Part shown: in pieces, positions 37,105-47,981 of the stretch | Layout: every line of letters starts with the position of its first letter | Position numbering within the stretch: position 1 is the first letter of the stretch | Assembly (NCBI RefSeq): GCF_001854765.1 | Contig: NZ_LJJE01000069.1 | Location: forward strand, 62,001-126,000 | Direction: 5' to 3' | Length of the DNA stretch: 64,000 nt | Source of the DNA: Vibrio sonorensis | GTDB taxonomy: Bacteria > Pseudomonadota > Gammaproteobacteria > Enterobacterales > Vibrionaceae | Notes under the pieces: model-generated | The model's database searches: none | What the model saw: only the letters and a program-made list of their open reading frames with translations | Told to the model about the DNA's origin: nothing | Program-made: the position numbers and the translations under genes

Positions 37105-38147
37105 TGTTGCCCCTGCTGGTGTGGATCGAAGGCATCCCTAACCGCTTCCCCGATAAAAACAAGTAAAGTAAGCATTAATGACAGCACTAGGAACGCCGAA
37201 ATACCTAACCACGGAGCTTGTAAGTTGGCTTTACCTTGCGCTAGTAGCTCGCCAAGAGACGGTGAGCCAACGGGTAAACCAAAGCCAAGGAAATCCAGAG
37301 AAGTCAAAGTCGTCACCGAGCCGGATAGAATAAATGGCATCATAGTCAATGAAGCAACCATAGCGTTGGGAAGCATATGGCGAAGCATAATTCGGCGGTC
37401 ATTTACACCCATAGCTTGGGCGGCCCTGACATAATCAAAGTTCCGACAACGCAAAAACTCAGCCCGCACAATCCCAACCAAACTCATCCAACTGAACAAG
37501 ACCATAATCCCTAGCAGCCACCAAAAGTTGGGTTCGACAAAACTTGATAGGATGATCAAAAGAAACAGAGTCGGCATACCCGACCACACTTCAATAAACC
37601 TTTGGCCAAATAAATCAAACCACCCACCGTAGTATCCCTGTGTTGCCCCAACCGCAACCCCGATAACACTCGAAACCAAGGTAAGAACAAAACCAAACAA
37701 AACCGATATCCGAAATCCGTATATAATGCGAGAAAGCACATCTCGCCCTTTGTCATCCGTTCCTAGCCAGTTTTCGCCATCTGGTGGCGATGGAACGGCT
37801 CCAGTGATGTTGAAGTTAATCGTGTCATAACGAAAGCGCACAACAGGCCAAACGATGCTGCCCCTCTCTTCGATCAGATCAATAACATAGGGGTCAGTAA
37901 AATCAGCTTCTGTTTCAAACTCCCCGCCAAATTCTGTTTCTGCATATTGGATAAATATTGGGTAGTGCCACTTTTCTCCGTATATCACCAGTAGCGGCTT
38001 GTCGTTAGCAATTAACTCCGCAAACAAGCTAATCACAAACAAGGTCATAAATATCCATAACGACCACCAACCACGTCGGTTGCTGCGAAATCGTTGCCAA
38101 CGAGCTTGATTGAGAGGGTTTTTATAGCGCGTTAGTTTTTTCATCAT
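37101..38147 (-). CDS. yejE: peptide ABC transporter, permease YejE
   Basis: A 348-residue inner-membrane permease of the DppC/OppC type. It starts [20 protein letters not shown], with a long periplasmic loop ([20 protein letters not shown]) typical of YejE, then [16 protein letters not shown] residues ([20 protein letters not shown]). The EAA-like coupling loop is [20 protein letters not shown]. It overlaps yejB and yejF by 4 bp each, so the operon is translationally coupled. Confidence 0.94.
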   Translation of the reverse strand: MMKKLTRYKNPLNQARWQRFRSNRRGWWSLWIFMTLFVISLFAELIANDKPLLVIYGEKWHYPIFIQYAETEFGGEFETEADFTDPYVIDLIEERGSIVWPVVRFRYDTINFNITGAVPSPPDGENWLGTDDKGRDVLSRIIYGFRISVLFGFVLTLVSSVIGVAVGATQGYYGGWFDLFGQRFIEVWSGMPTLFLLIILSSFVEPNFWWLLGIMVLFSWMSLVGIVRAEFLRCRNFDYVRAAQAMGVNDRRIMLRHMLPNAMVASLTMMPFILSGSVTTLTSLDFLGFGLPVGSPSLGELLAQGKANLQAPWLGISAFLVLSLMLTLLVFIGEAVRDAFDPHQQGQH

Positions 38148-39235
38148 CGCGCCTCAAAATCAATTCTCGGATCTACCCATGTATAGGTCAGATCCGAAAC
38201 AATACTCAGCAACAAACCTAACAATGTCATGATGTAGAGCGAACTAAACACTACGGGATAGTCTCTTTGTATGGTTGATTCAAAGCCGAGCAATCCTATC
38301 CCTTCGAGTGAAAACATAACTTCAATTAACATTGAGCCAGTAAAGAAGATACTGATAAAGGCGCTGGGAAAGCCAGCGATGATGATCAACATGGCGTTGC
38401 GGAACACGTGGCGATATAGAATGGCGTTTTCATCTAAGCCTTTCGCGCGAGCGGTCACAACATATTGCTTGTTGATTTCATCGAGAAACGAGTTTTTTGT
38501 CAACATACTGAGCGTTGCAAAGCCACCAATGACCATTGCCAACGTGGGTAGTGCCAAATGCCAAAAATAGTCAATAACTTGCTGATACCAAGTCATTTGG
38601 TCAAAGTTTGCTGAGAACAAACCTCGCAACGGAAACCAGCTAAAGTAGTTTCCACTAGCAAAAAAGATGATCAAAATGATGGCGAACAAGAACCCCGGAA
38701 TTGCGTACCCAATGATGACGACCGCACTGGACCAAATATCAAATCTACTCCCGTGATGTATCGCTTTCATGATGCCTAGAGGTATCGAAATCAAGTAGAT
38801 GATGAGTGTACTCCACAACCCAAGAGAGATAGACACCGGCAGTCGCTCAACTATCAGATCGATAACGTTACCACCTCTAAACAGGCTCTCACCAAAATCA
38901 AAGCTGGCGTAATTGATCAGCATTTCAAAATACCGTTCGTGAAGTGGCTTATCAAAACCAAACTGTTTTTTTATCGCTTCTACGACTTCAGGGTCAAGTC
39001 CTCTAGAGCCTTTGTAACCTGTCGTTCCTACCTCTTGTGAACTTGCGGACGTGTCAACTTCAGTACCACCGCCAGCAAATCGCTCCATTATGCCTGAAGT
39101 ATGACCTTCCATTTGAGCAATGGCCTGCTCGACCGGACCTCCCGGAGCAATTTGAATAATAAAAAAATTAATCGTAATAATTGCCCACAAAGTGGGAATA
39201 ACTAAAAGTAATCGGCGGAAAATGTACGCGGCCAT
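38144..39235 (-). CDS. yejB: peptide ABC transporter, permease YejB
   Basis: A permease of about 363 residues of the DppB/OppB type. It begins [20 protein letters not shown], contains [10 protein letters not shown] and the [20 protein letters not shown] stretch found in YejB, and the coupling loop [20 protein letters not shown]. An insert around residues 45-75 ([20 protein letters not shown]) is typical of YejB. ATG at 39235 has GGGAGG 5 nt upstream; a GTG at 39247 would overlap the yejA stop. It follows yejA directly. Confidence 0.93.
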   Translation of the reverse strand: MAAYIFRRLLLVIPTLWAIITINFFIIQIAPGGPVEQAIAQMEGHTSGIMERFAGGGTEVDTSASSQEVGTTGYKGSRGLDPEVVEAIKKQFGFDKPLHERYFEMLINYASFDFGESLFRGGNVIDLIVERLPVSISLGLWSTLIIYLISIPLGIMKAIHHGSRFDIWSSAVVIIGYAIPGFLFAIILIIFFASGNYFSWFPLRGLFSANFDQMTWYQQVIDYFWHLALPTLAMVIGGFATLSMLTKNSFLDEINKQYVVTARAKGLDENAILYRHVFRNAMLIIIAGFPSAFISIFFTGSMLIEVMFSLEGIGLLGFESTIQRDYPVVFSSLYIMTLLGLLLSIVSDLTYTWVDPRIDFEAR

Positions 39236-39246
39236 GATGCCTCCCA

Positions 39247-41062
39247 CTAACGCCTTTTCTCAGGCAGCTTGGCGGCTTTTTCTTTTGAAATCCACCAAGT
39301 GTCAACACCTAAGTCATATTTGGGCATCGTTTCTGGGCGTTCAAACTTGTCCCACATCGCCACGCGATAACTGCTTAGATACCATTGTGGGATCAAGTAG
39401 AAATTCCATTGCAACACTCTGTCTAACGCTTTACCCAGTGCGAGTAATTGCTCAGAGTCTTGCTGAGATTGCGCAATCTGCTCAGTCAAAGAATCGACCA
39501 CCTTGTCATTAACCCCCGCTCGATTATAGGAAGAATCGATATAGCCCGAATGCCACATAATCAATAAGTTAGGGCTTGGATAACCTAGATTAGTATAGGC
39601 GGACGAGACCATATCAAAATCTCGGTCGCGAAGTCTTTTGATGTATTGCGTAGTGTCTACACTGCGTATACGCATCTCAATGCCCATACGCTTTAAATTC
39701 TTCTGAACGGGAATAGCCATGCGTTCGGTTGTTGGACTATAAATCAACAACTCAAAGCTCATTGGTTCACCCGTTTCGACATTGGTCATCACTTTGTTTT
39801 TAAGCTCCCAACCCGCTTCTTTTAGCAGAGCAAATGCGATTCTCATTTGACTGCGAATTCGCCCGCTGCCATCCGTCACTGGAGGCTGAAACTCTTCGGT
39901 AAAAACCCGATCAGATCTGGCTTTTAAAAGGTTCCAAAATCTTTAGCTCTGCCCCATCCGGCGTTCCCATTGCCTCATATTCTGTGTTTTGAAAGTAACT
40001 TCGTGTTCGCGAGTATTGGCCAAAAAACATATTGCGATTCATCCACTCGAAGTCCATTGCGTAGGTCAACGCTTCTCTTACGCGAACGTCACTAAAGGTT
40101 GGTGTTTGGATGTTAAAAACGAAGCCCTGAGTGTTTTCCGGTTTTTGGTGGGCAATTTCTTCCTTTTGAATAAACCCGTTGTCGAAATTAACCCCAGTGT
40201 ATGAATTCGCCCAAAACTTAGCTGAATTTTCTAGGCGGAAATCGAACTCCCCGGCCTTAAAGGCTTCTAACATAACCGTATCGTCTCGATAGTAGTCATA
40301 TTGAACTTGCTTAAAGTTGTTTCGACCAACACTCACTGGCAAATCCGCTGCCCAGTAATTTTCGACCAACTGATAGGTCACACTCTGCCCTGACTTAAAG
40401 TCGGCTATCTTATAAGGGCCACTTCCTACAGGGGGCGTCGACAGTGGCTCAGAGAAATTTTTGTCTTGCCAAAAGTGCTTAGGCAAAATCCGTGAGCTCT
40501 GAGCGAAACTAAACAACTTCTCTCGGTTGGGCACTTTCATATCAATGCGTGCAGTCCGATCATTAACAGCCGTTACTGATTTGATATCGCCATAATAAAC
40601 TCGATATTGGCTGACACCTTCAGTCATAAACTTATCAAAAGTAAATGCCACATCATGGGCGGTGATCGGCATTCCGTCGTGAAAACGGGCATTTGGATTA
40701 ATGTCGATTTCCAGCCAAGTAAAGTCATCCGAATAACGGATTTTTTCAGCAATTAAGGGGTAGTAGGTATCAATTTCGTCACTGGGTTTAAACATTAAGC
40801 TATCGTACAGCTCACCAGTTGCTGCAGCGGCCACCCCACGTGAGGCATAGCGATTAAAGTTGTCAAATGTGCCGATTTGACCGTAGGTTATTTTTCCGTA
40901 CTTGGGAGCATTGGGATTGACGTAATCAAAATGGGAGAAATTATCTGCGTATTTCGCGCTTCCAAAGCCGGAAAGCGAAGTGGTTTCGATAACGGCAGCA
41001 TGTGACGTAACAGTATAAATCAGTATTGCTGGTGCGCAGGCAAACCGGAGTAACTTCCCCAT
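39247..41062 (-). pseudogene. yejA: periplasmic peptide-binding protein YejA, frameshifted
   Basis: The first part has a signal peptide ending TSHAAV and the SBP family 5 pattern: GTFDNFNRYASRGVAAA, EKIRYSDDFTWLEIDI, RFHDGMPITAHDVAFTFDKF. The second part (FKARSDRVFTEEF, MRIAFALLKEAGWELKN, YNRAGVNDKVVDSLTEQI) completes a typical YejA. One extra base in the T run at 39921-39924 stops the first frame near 39911; removing it joins them as EPFKARSDRVFTEEFQPP and gives about 604 residues, the usual length. This is the only insertion seen among the breaks in the window. ATG at 41062 follows AGGAAGG. It heads the yejABEF operon. Confidence 0.88.
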
Positions 41063-41210
41063 AATGCGATCCTTCCTTAGACCCAAGTAATAATTTTTAA
41101 TCTATTAACAATTCAATCACTTGGATAAGTATAGAAGAAATCGCATCAGTATCCAGTTCAGGCCTTATCCGAGCAGGAAACGATCCACTGGATTCAGAAA
41201 GGAGTTCAGC

Positions 41211-41729
41211 TTATAACATTTCTTTTGCTATCAAATGAAGAAGATAGGTTTCTCTTTCGATACTCATACCCTTTTTATCACTTTCTGCAATGGTTTTTTC
41301 ATTGTGTGCGATAGCATCGTGAATATTAATCCAAACGGGCTTCATACCGTTTTTCACTTCGTAATCTTCATAAGCCGTCTCACCTAGCTCGCGGTCAATC
41401 TTGCACGAATAACAGTAAGAGATCATGTGCATCACGTTCGCATCGTTTTTGTACCAAGGACGAAACTCCTCGAACAACCCAAAAGGTTTAATACCGTGAA
41501 TATTCTTTGCCCCAGTTTCCTCTTCCAGCTCGCGAACAAGCCCAGCAATAATGTCTTCACCCTCGTCTAAACCGCCACCGGGAAGTGAATAGTCGTGATA
41601 ACGCTCGGTAAAGAGTAAAAGAATGTCTTCGCCATCAACGACAATGGCGCGTGTAGCAAGTCTTTTCAGAATAGTCGCTTGATCCAAATGTTCGACATCT
41701 GGATGCGTAGTAGTTTTAAGGTGTCGCAT
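41211..41729 (-). CDS. Nudix hydrolase
   Basis: A 172-residue enzyme with a complete Nudix box: GGGLDEGEDIIAGLVRELEE followed by ETGA, fitting GX5EX7REUXEEXGU, which binds Mg and cleaves a nucleoside diphosphate-linked substrate. Upstream, RAIVVDGEDILLLFTERYHD and YSLPGGG are typical of the fold. It is transcribed leftward on its own after the chemoreceptor gene, with a strong hairpin between. The substrate is unknown. Confidence 0.9.
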   Translation of the reverse strand: MRHLKTTTHPDVEHLDQATILKRLATRAIVVDGEDILLLFTERYHDYSLPGGGLDEGEDIIAGLVRELEEETGAKNIHGIKPFGLFEEFRPWYKNDANVMHMISYCYSCKIDRELGETAYEDYEVKNGMKPVWINIHDAIAHNEKTIAESDKKGMSIERETYLLHLIAKEML

Positions 41730-41774
41730 AGCTCAGGAAATAAATAGGCAAAGTGAAAATTTGCCGCGATTCTA

Positions 41775-41811
41775 ACATATCCCCCTTAGGCGACAAGCCT
41801 TGGGGATATGT
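41775..41811 (-). terminator. strong hairpin after the chemoreceptor gene
   Basis: ACATATCCCC (41775-41784) pairs perfectly with GGGGATATGT (41802-41811); inside, AGGC and GCCT pair around GACAA. The stem is long but has no T run. It lies just after the chemoreceptor stop and is the likely terminator. Confidence 0.7.
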
Positions 41812-41817
41812 AGACTA

Positions 41818-43455
41818 TTAACCTAGCTTAAAGCGATTAATCATTCCCATTAAAGTTTCTGAAACTTGGTTAAGCTCCCGGCTCGCTTGAGCCATTTGAT
41901 TAGACTCTTCAGAGACCGACGCCGTCATATCGCGAAGGCTAACCACGTTGCGGTTGATATCATTCACCGTGACAGTTTGCTCTTCTGCAGCCGTTGCAAT
42001 GTGCTGATTCATCTCTTCAATGGTGTGGACTTCTTTATTGATCTTGTTCAGGGCATCACCAGCCTGACTTGATAGCTCAGAAGCATCGTTAGCGGTACTC
42101 GAACCTTGCTCCATCACTTTCACCACACTGCTCGCACCGTGTTGCAGTTTTTCAATAATGGTTTGGATTTCTAGGGTTGACTCCTGAGTTCGTTGAGACA
42201 ATGTACGAACTTCATCTGCCACAACGGCAAAACCTCGTCCCTGCTCTCCTGCTCGTGCGGCTTCTATCGCAGCATTGAGCGCCAGAAGATTGGTCTGTTC
42301 TGCAACGCCGCGAATCACCTCAAGCACCGTGTCCACGTTTTTGGCGTCGTCATATAGCTTTTGCACTTCGCCACTCGCTTCACCAATTCGCTCCGCCAAC
42401 TCATTTGACTGAGCAACGTTGCGGTCGACGATATCGCGACTGGTTTGGGTTTCCGATGCCGCTTGTCGACTGGCATCGTTTGCCTCAACCGTTCTACCCG
42501 CAACTTCTTCGACTGTCGCAAGCATTTCCGTCATGGCGGTTGCCAGCATGTCGACATCATTTTGCTGCCTTTCTAGGTTTACATCGATATGTTCAACCGA
42601 TGTTGTTAGCTGCGAAGAAGAAGTCGCCACTTGGTTACCAGCCGCACTGATACTTAGCATGATTTGCTGAATGGACGCCAAGAACTGATTGAAGTATTTA
42701 GCAAGATCGACCAGCTCCTTTCCTCCCTCTTCGTTAAGACGCTGAGTCAAGTCGCCCTCGCCTTTAGAGAGGTCCTGCATCGCTCTTACCGTGCGCTTAA
42801 GGGGAGACGTAATAGTCTTAATAAAGAAGCCGATAAACAGTGAAAGTACCACGAGGATCATCGTAGCGTTTGCCATCGATATCAGCTCGGAACGCTCAAT
42901 AGAGTCCTGAAGCGCTTCCATGTTCATACCGCTTCCGATCATCCATTGCCAAGGCGCAAACCCTCTGGCGTAACTCGTTTTTGGGGCGCCTTCTCCACTA
43001 TCGGGATTTTTAAATCGGTAGTCGACAAATCCGCCACCTTTATTGGCAATATCATAGAGGGCTTCTACAAACATAAAGCCATCCATATCTTTTAAAGGCT
43101 TGATATTGGTGCCGATCAGTGATTTGACACCAGACGCGAGTTGAATTCCGTCTTTGTCACCAATAAATACATAGTTACCGTTATCAAACCGCATGGCGTT
43201 AACAGAGTCGATGGCCATTGCCTTGGCTTGCTCTTCTGTCAATTTTCCGTTTAAGAATTCTTGGTGGTAGTAGCTAACAATGCCGTGAGCACTCTCAACT
43301 AACACTTCTACCCCTCTTTCGAAATTTTCTCTCATATGTTGGCGAGTTTTATATGCATCTAAAAATGCATTGGCAAACAAGCCAATTGCAAACAGAGCCA
43401 AAATGATCCAAGCCCGTGTTGCAATCGAGACCGTATTAAGTTTGTCCTTAATCAT
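41818..43455 (-). CDS. methyl-accepting chemotaxis protein with sCache sensor
   Basis: A 545-residue transmembrane chemoreceptor. A membrane helix at about residues 11-30 is followed by a periplasmic single-Cache domain (residues 35-185) with [32 protein letters not shown] and [15 protein letters not shown], like sCache_2 sensors. A second helix near 195-213 leads into a HAMP domain and a signalling domain whose hairpin tip reads [20 protein letters not shown]. No C-terminal CheR-tether pentapeptide is seen. The ligand is unknown; sCache_2 receptors often sense small organic acids. Confidence 0.94.
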   Translation of the reverse strand: MIKDKLNTVSIATRAWIILALFAIGLFANAFLDAYKTRQHMRENFERGVEVLVESAHGIVSYYHQEFLNGKLTEEQAKAMAIDSVNAMRFDNGNYVFIGDKDGIQLASGVKSLIGTNIKPLKDMDGFMFVEALYDIANKGGGFVDYRFKNPDSGEGAPKTSYARGFAPWQWMIGSGMNMEALQDSIERSELISMANATMILVVLSLFIGFFIKTITSPLKRTVRAMQDLSKGEGDLTQRLNEEGGKELVDLAKYFNQFLASIQQIMLSISAAGNQVATSSSQLTTSVEHIDVNLERQQNDVDMLATAMTEMLATVEEVAGRTVEANDASRQAASETQTSRDIVDRNVAQSNELAERIGEASGEVQKLYDDAKNVDTVLEVIRGVAEQTNLLALNAAIEAARAGEQGRGFAVVADEVRTLSQRTQESTLEIQTIIEKLQHGASSVVKVMEQGSSTANDASELSSQAGDALNKINKEVHTIEEMNQHIATAAEEQTVTVNDINRNVVSLRDMTASVSEESNQMAQASRELNQVSETLMGMINRFKLG

Positions 43456-43605
43456 AAGGAATACCCCCTAGCCGAAACGCTGCATTATTTTAGTTATCTC
43501 TAAACAAGGTAGCAGTGAAATCAGCGAATGGGGGTGAAATTTTGATAAAACCAACACTATATTTGTTATTGATATTTCAATAATTTTAACGTGTTGATAG
43601 CCAGC

Positions 43606-44079
43606 CTACGCTGACAAGCCCAACAGCATAATATGCTGTGGACCGGCGGGCCCACCGCGATAGAGTTCTTCCGTATCGTTAAATCCCGCCTTCAAATAAG
43701 CAGAATATGCAGCGGGATTTTTGCAGTTTACAGTGAGATAGATTTTCTCAAAGCCACTGTATTGCCGAGATAGATATTGAGCTAAAGACTTGACGGCCGC
43801 TTTGCCCAACCCACGACCTTGTGCTCTTTTGTCTATAAAAAAGGCTCTTAGTCCAAGTGATTCACCGTCGCAGAAGGAATAATTGCACCAGTAAGTGGTA
43901 TCAATAAGGAAAAAGCCGACGACTTCACCGCCTGACAAAATCAAGTGCGGGTGAACATCATTGTTCACAACAGCGAGGATTTCATTAATTGTACCTACAT
44001 AAGGCAACTGATCGTCATGCACTTCGAGTTTAGCTACTTGCTCGGAATAATCTGAGGTTAGCGGGGTTAACGTTACCAA
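43606..44079 (-). CDS. GNAT family N-acetyltransferase
   Basis: A 157-residue acetyltransferase with the acetyl-CoA loop RAQGRGLGKAAVKSLAQYLS preceded by SLGLRAFFIDKR. The conserved C-terminal asparagine/tyrosine region reads VNCKNPAAYSAYLKAGFNDT. The substrate is unknown. It stands alone leftward between the chemoreceptor gene and the SRAP gene. Confidence 0.85.
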   Translation of the reverse strand: MVTLTPLTSDYSEQVAKLEVHDDQLPYVGTINEILAVVNNDVHPHLILSGGEVVGFFLIDTTYWCNYSFCDGESLGLRAFFIDKRAQGRGLGKAAVKSLAQYLSRQYSGFEKIYLTVNCKNPAAYSAYLKAGFNDTEELYRGGPAGPQHIMLLGLSA

Positions 44080-44170
44080 AACGCTTCTCCATAATCTGTT
44101 TTGAGGTTGGGAATAGTATTCACAGTAGCTAAAGATATCAATCTTTAACGTTAAGATAAGTACTAAAACC

Positions 44171-44731
44171 TTAGCATTTCACAATGTCTAATGGTTCATT
44201 CCAAACGGTAGATAGCAAATTATCCGCCTCTCTACGATTTCCTAATATCCACGATTCGACTTGGTTCGCATGTAAGAGAAGTGGCATGCGATGGTGGTAT
44301 GGGGAGCACTGAAGATTTGGCTGAGTCGTTAACGTCACCAATCGACTATTTTTCAAACCTATTGCGGCCATGTACAGGGTATTATTGCTATGGTCGCGAA
44401 ATAGGTACTTCACTTTGCTATCATCGCAGAGTTGCCACTCATACCAACCACTGCATGGAATGGCGATTCGAACATTTGCATATCCATCCTTAAACGTGCT
44501 CTTACTCTCAACACCTTCAACCTTAGCATTGATAAGGAGCCGGTTCGCCCATTCTGGTTTTAAGCCCCAGATACCATTGCGCTGATCGAGTTTCCCTTCT
44601 ACGTTAGCAATAGCAGAAATATTTTGCCCCGGACAAACCTCAGCAAGTGAACTTGGTGTAAAGCGAATCTTTAACTGCTCAAACACCTGTTGAGCTAAGG
44701 GGTCATCAATAACGTTTAGTCTTCCACACAT
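44171..44731 (-). CDS. SOS response-associated peptidase-like DNA-crosslink protein (YedK/HMCES)
   Basis: A 186-residue SRAP-domain protein. It begins MCGRLN, and after Met removal Cys2 is the residue that forms a thiazolidine crosslink with abasic sites in single-stranded DNA. Also present are NGIWGLKPEWAN, PCSGWYEWQ with the conserved Glu, and YHHRMPLLL with the conserved His. The family protects abasic sites at replication forks. It is somewhat shorter than E. coli YedK (222 residues). No SOS box was identified with confidence upstream. Confidence 0.9.
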   Translation of the reverse strand: MCGRLNVIDDPLAQQVFEQLKIRFTPSSLAEVCPGQNISAIANVEGKLDQRNGIWGLKPEWANRLLINAKVEGVESKSTFKDGYANVRIAIPCSGWYEWQLCDDSKVKYLFRDHSNNTLYMAAIGLKNSRLVTLTTQPNLQCSPYHHRMPLLLHANQVESWILGNRREADNLLSTVWNEPLDIVKC

Positions 44732-45159
44732 CCTTTTGCTCCTAGACTCTCCGATTCATTGATCGCAGATATTATTTATGTTTTTATTATAATCGACTAC
44801 AAATGTTCTTATTTCGACACCCCAAATAGCAATCAACTTACAATACCCAGTTGTCCATCTCATACCCGCAATAATTAACTGAGAATTAAATAGATTAAAC
44901 TTCAAATATAATAGACGGCAATTCAAACATTAAAAAAATAACAAACAAAATCTTCAAAAACCTTAATCTTGCAGGAACAATGGAATAATTAAAAAAAACA
45001 AAGTGTTGATTATCAATACCTGACTTAGTTCGACATCAATTTTTAACATTCTTCAATAGCTCACCAAATTAACAATTGATTACTTCGTCTGAAGATTACT
45101 GATTAATTCATCAGCATAATGTTTGTCTATTAAAACAATTAAAAGGATATTAATTACTC
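44732..45159. other. AT-rich intergenic region
   Basis: About 430 bases, clearly more AT-rich than neighbours, with runs such as AATTAAAAAAAACAAAG near 44990. It holds the promoters of the leftward SRAP gene and the rightward protease-like gene. AAAAGGATATTAATTACTC precedes the latter's ATG and contains its ribosome-binding site. No coding frame or RNA is recognised. The composition hints at acquired DNA. Confidence 0.4.
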
Positions 45160-46572
45160 ATGGTTAAGGTGTTAATTATAAGTTTCATTTCTCTTATTTT
45201 GTCAATAAACGCTTATGCGATTAGGTTAGGAGACAATGTTTCAGAGTCAAATTACAAAGACTATGTCGTACGCTTCGAGATAAAAGATGCGGCTGGAGTA
45301 ACGTCGTCATGTGGCGGTCTATTAATAGGAGGAGAGTATATTCTCACTTCTGCACAATGCGTTGGTACACCCATTTATACGACATTCCACTCTCATAATT
45401 TCTGGATAGATAATGGGGCTGCAAATGACATAACTCTCTATCAGGGTATAGAGTTTTCTACGTCTAACCAGACCTCTACGACTTACAGCGTCGTTAATTT
45501 TTTAGGTGACCGCTCAAGCGTTTATGATGCCGCAGAAAGAGAAATTAACGAATTCATTTTTATGTTTCCAATGACTGGTTTAACTTATCATACTACCCAT
45601 TACAATCGCGCTCGAATGATATCGACATTTCAACACGATATCGCCTTGTTAAAGCTAGGCACAAAGGTAAAGCAAAAACATCACGCTAAATTACACGAAC
45701 TTTATAATCCGCGTGAAGGTTATAGTACTCAACCTATTTGGGTCATAGTTCGTGGATGGGGTTTAGATGAAAATGGCACTCAGCCTTTAACAATGCAAGA
45801 AACAAAAGTCATATACAACACCGATTCATCGAGTTATTACATTTTGAATGCATGGGATCATCTTACCGACACTCGATGCACCAATGGTGGTAATGGACAA
45901 GAGTGCTATTACCGACAAGATGATTATTTACAAGCCACGCCTGAAAGAATTGGGGCAACACCAACAACTGGTGATAGTGGCACTCCGGTCGGCGACCGCG
46001 AGGTGTACGCAATAATCAAGTCAGAAGTGGTTAATTCACCAGTTGATCGCCAGGTACAATTTACTCACTTGAGTTGGTACATTCCTGCTCTTGCTTCGGC
46101 TATTAACAGAGTAGTCGCTCCAACTGATATTGTATTAACCTTGACGAATAAAGTAGTTAGCTTTGAAGTTCAAAATTTTTCTGGTACCGCCGACACCCTT
46201 GCTCCTACAATGACTGGCGACTCAGCAAACTTCTCGGTCAGCGGGTGTGAGGTAACGCTTCAACACATAGATTCTTGTAGAATAACGCTTGAACACAATG
46301 GTCTGACAGGAGAACAACAAGCCGTACTTTCTCTCAATGACAATGCTAATACCACCATACCAGTAAAGTTTGTTAACGACTCCGAAAGTCCTGCTATTCC
46401 CGAGGGAGGGACAAACATAAACAATGACGAAAGCAATAATAACACTAACAACCAAAGTAACGGCAATACCTCACCTGCAGAACAACCAAACCAGTCGGGA
46501 GGTGGTGGTGGCAGCATCAGCTTTGGTTTATTTATTTTCATCGCTTTGTCACGCTATTTACGCAAAAAATAG
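45160..46572 (+). CDS. secreted trypsin-like protein with GlyGly-CTERM, catalytic His missing
   Basis: A 470-residue exported protein. A signal peptide (residues 1-20) precedes an S1 serine-protease fold: CGGLLIGGEYILTSAQCVG, FQHDIALLKLG with Asp160, and TGDSGTPVGDR with Ser273. In the first motif the catalytic His is Gln66 (TSAQC where family members have TAAHC), so the triad is incomplete. A beta-rich domain follows (about 325-415), then an Asn/Ser-rich linker and a GlyGly-CTERM tail: SGGGGGSISFGLFIFIALSR and RK-rich end, the sorting signal processed by rhombosortase and used by type II-secreted Vibrio proteases such as VesB. Neighbouring DNA is AT-rich. It may be a pseudoenzyme or use another mechanism. 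Confidence 0.85.
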   Translation: MVKVLIISFISLILSINAYAIRLGDNVSESNYKDYVVRFEIKDAAGVTSSCGGLLIGGEYILTSAQCVGTPIYTTFHSHNFWIDNGAANDITLYQGIEFSTSNQTSTTYSVVNFLGDRSSVYDAAEREINEFIFMFPMTGLTYHTTHYNRARMISTFQHDIALLKLGTKVKQKHHAKLHELYNPREGYSTQPIWVIVRGWGLDENGTQPLTMQETKVIYNTDSSSYYILNAWDHLTDTRCTNGGNGQECYYRQDDYLQATPERIGATPTTGDSGTPVGDREVYAIIKSEVVNSPVDRQVQFTHLSWYIPALASAINRVVAPTDIVLTLTNKVVSFEVQNFSGTADTLAPTMTGDSANFSVSGCEVTLQHIDSCRITLEHNGLTGEQQAVLSLNDNANTTIPVKFVNDSESPAIPEGGTNINNDESNNNTNNQSNGNTSPAEQPNQSGGGGGSISFGLFIFIALSRYLRKK

Positions 46573-46596
46573 CACTGAGAATATCGTCATTTATGT

Positions 46597-46621
46597 GCCG
46601 CATGTAATTGCGGCCTCTTTT
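46597..46621 (+). terminator. intrinsic terminator after the protease-like gene
   Basis: GCCGCA (46597-46602) and TGCGGC (46609-46614) form a stem with loop TGTAAT, followed by CTCTTTT. It lies 24 nt after the stop codon of the GlyGly-CTERM gene. Confidence 0.8.
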
Positions 46622-46816
46622 CACCTTTACGTTTGCCCCCTCGCTGGGAGATGGCCTTCATCAAAATTTCCTCAGTACAATCAATAAAGCCACAGTAAAT
46701 TTGTGGTTTATTTATAGATGCATTTAGTGATAAGTATAACTGGCTTGCCCAATAAACAACTTTTTCATTGATAACAGGCAATTGCATTTTACTCCAACTT
46801 TTGAGGAGAGATATTT

Positions 46817-47812
46817 ATGACCCAAGTAGCCATTTTTAGCTCTAAGTCTTACGACGAAAAGTCGTTTAAGCAAAACAACAATAACAATCAATTTAAACTG
46901 CACTTTCACGATTTCCAACTGACAGAAAAAACCGCCCGTATGGCTGACGGTTGTGAAGCAGTTTGCGCCTTTGTAAACGATGACCTTTCCGCACCTGTTC
47001 TTTCTGCATTAAAAGAACAAGGTGTAAAGCTAATCGCTATGCGATGCGCTGGATTTGACCGCGTAGATCTAGCAGCTGCTAAGTCTCTAGGACTGCAAGT
47101 AGTGCGCGTTCCGGCTTATTCTCCAGAGTCTGTAGCCGAACACGCGGTTGGCATTATGATGTGTCTAAATCGCCGACTACACAAAGCGTATCAGCGTACT
47201 CGCGATGCTAATTTCTCGTTAGAAGGCTTAGTCGGCTTTAACTTCTACGGCAAAACGGCGGGAGTAATTGGTACGGGTAAAATAGGCTTAGCAACCATTC
47301 GAATCCTTCGTGGACTTGGAATGAAAGTACTTTGCTTTGACCCTTACCCAAGCGATGCCGCCATTGAGTTAGGTGCTGAGTACGTAGACAAACCAACCTT
47401 ATTTAAAAACAGTGACATTATCTCGTTGCACTGCCCGATGACAGAAGAGAACCATCACCTTCTTAATCACGCTGCGTTTGATCAAATGAAAGATGGCGTT
47501 ATGGTCATTAATACCAGCCGCGGTGAGTTACTCGATTCAGCAGCCGCTATTGAAGCCCTTAAAAAAGGCAAGTTAGGCTCCCTTGGACTCGATGTTTATG
47601 ACAACGAAAAAGAACTCTTTTTCCAAGATAAATCAAACGACGTGATAGTTGATGACGTCTTCCGACGTCTATCAGCTTGTCATAATGTTTTGTTTACTGG
47701 TCATCAGGCGTTTTTAACCAATGAAGCTTTGGGGAATATTGCAGACACCACGCTAAACAATATCAAGGCGCACTTTGCCGGAGAGCGCTCTGGCAACGAA
47801 CTGGTAGACTAA
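46817..47812 (+). CDS. ldhA: D-lactate dehydrogenase (fermentative)
   Basis: A 331-residue 2-hydroxyacid dehydrogenase that reduces pyruvate to D-lactate with NADH. It has YDEKSFKQ and MRCAGFDRVDLAAAKSLGLQ of the LdhA type, the nucleotide-binding GTGKIGLATIRILRGLGMKV, the catalytic region NTSRGELLDSAAAIEALKKG with LGLDVYDNEKELFF, and the proton-relay His in VLFTGHQAFLTNEALGNIAD. A good site (GAGGAGAG) precedes the ATG. It ends before a strong hairpin. Confidence 0.92.
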   Translation: MTQVAIFSSKSYDEKSFKQNNNNNQFKLHFHDFQLTEKTARMADGCEAVCAFVNDDLSAPVLSALKEQGVKLIAMRCAGFDRVDLAAAKSLGLQVVRVPAYSPESVAEHAVGIMMCLNRRLHKAYQRTRDANFSLEGLVGFNFYGKTAGVIGTGKIGLATIRILRGLGMKVLCFDPYPSDAAIELGAEYVDKPTLFKNSDIISLHCPMTEENHHLLNHAAFDQMKDGVMVINTSRGELLDSAAAIEALKKGKLGSLGLDVYDNEKELFFQDKSNDVIVDDVFRRLSACHNVLFTGHQAFLTNEALGNIADTTLNNIKAHFAGERSGNELVD

Positions 47813-47820
47813 CGACTACT

Positions 47821-47855
47821 AGGCTGAGTAAGTTCCTCACGGGCTTACTTAGCCT
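47821..47855 (+). terminator. hairpin after ldhA
   Basis: AGGCTGAGTAAG (47821-47832) pairs with CTTACTTAGCCT (47844-47855), 12 bp with one G-T wobble and an 11-nt loop. No strong T run follows, but its place 9 nt after the ldhA stop suggests a terminator. Confidence 0.7.
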
Positions 47856-47981
47856 CTCGCGCTGACCTAATAAAAAAACATTTTTTCATCTGTCCGCTAC
47901 TAAAGCGTACAACATCACCTATATTTACTCATATTGTTGCACATGATGTAACAGGTAAGTTGGCGATGCGGACAGAACAAT

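Noticed and set aside
46424..46687. 87-residue plus-strand frame overlapping the end of the protease-like gene
   Set aside because: It is a shadow of the Asn-rich linker and GlyGly-CTERM region in another frame and has low-complexity content.
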